Below the pieces are notes generated by a model, which saw only the letters and a list, made by a program, of their open reading frames with translations, was not told the origin of the DNA and ran no database searches. This document shows, piece after piece, positions 63,961-64,000 of a stretch of 64,000 bases of DNA. Each line of letters begins with the position of its first letter. Position 1 is the first letter of the stretch. Source of the DNA: Portunus trituberculatus (Eukaryota > Arthropoda > Malacostraca > Decapoda > Portunidae); the NCBI RefSeq assembly GCF_017591435.1, contig NC_059279.1:837501-901500 (forward strand), given 5' to 3'. A program made the position numbers and the translations under genes.

Positions 63961-64000
63961 GTACACTTTTCCTTTCATCGTCACCTTCAGAGGGAGACGA
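63719..64000. repeat. Direct duplication, ~229-bp spacing (runs off the right edge)
   Basis: CACCTGAGGGAGACGAG at 63757 and CACCTTCAGAGGGAGACGA ending at 64000; both are preceded by TTCCTTWGCTTGYA words. A further copy may lie beyond the window. Confidence 0.65.

Overview
This window is nuclear DNA of an arthropod, most likely a decapod crustacean such as a crab. The evidence is TTAGG-type telomeric pentamers (CCTAA arrays at 47.7 kb, 45.2 kb and 61 kb), an arthropod-type TCAGT initiator, non-LTR retrotransposon tails of a kind I associate with decapod genomes, and very dense microsatellites. By hand tally about 5.4 kb (roughly 8%) is GA/CT or CA/GT dinucleotide tract. There is no prokaryotic gene organisation, operon, rRNA or CRISPR. 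Nearly all long open frames are translations of microsatellites or of pyrimidine- or purine-rich DNA and are not genes.

Only one host gene is supported. It is the first coding exon (minus strand, 4413 to 4092) of a transcriptional repressor carrying an eh1 Groucho-binding motif, a CtBP-binding PKDLSL motif, a SUMO-acceptor-like IKDE site and an acidic tract. It is probably an NK/BarH-type homeobox gene. It ends in a canonical splice donor, so intron 1 runs off the left edge and the homeodomain exon is not here. Upstream lies a CpG-rich, TATA-less promoter whose TCAGTC initiator and DPE sit at exactly the textbook spacing.

The other ~59 kb is the upstream flank of that gene. It alternates between (i) short single-copy, CpG-retaining, TAATTA-rich islands that look like cis-regulatory elements (2.7, 4.8, 9.4, 14.2, 19.8, 24.4, 32.5, 36.0, 54.1, 55.3-55.9, 57.5 and 62.3-62.7 kb), (ii) microsatellites and variable minisatellites, and (iii) mobile elements.

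The most striking mobile component is an apparently non-autonomous DNA transposon family of ~200 bp with TTAA target sites and CCCCTTCAGTAC terminal inverted repeats (piggyBac-like MITE). I count 17 insertions plus one copy internally amplified into a four-unit tandem array. A copy nested inside another copy, a head-to-head pair sharing one TTAA, and a filled/empty site pair inside a tandem repeat all support the TTAA target. Other mobile DNA: a second, foldback MITE inserted in one of these copies; a 107-bp retroposed element with a 7-bp target duplication inside another; two tRNA-derived SINE families; and three degraded non-LTR retrotransposon 3' ends.

Further structures of note are a cluster of twelve TGTTTAC forkhead-core heptamers (14.39-14.67 kb), a diverged minisatellite family shared between 11.4 and 52.7 kb, an alternating long/short tandem array at 41.5 kb, and a five-motif compound microsatellite at 14.87 kb.
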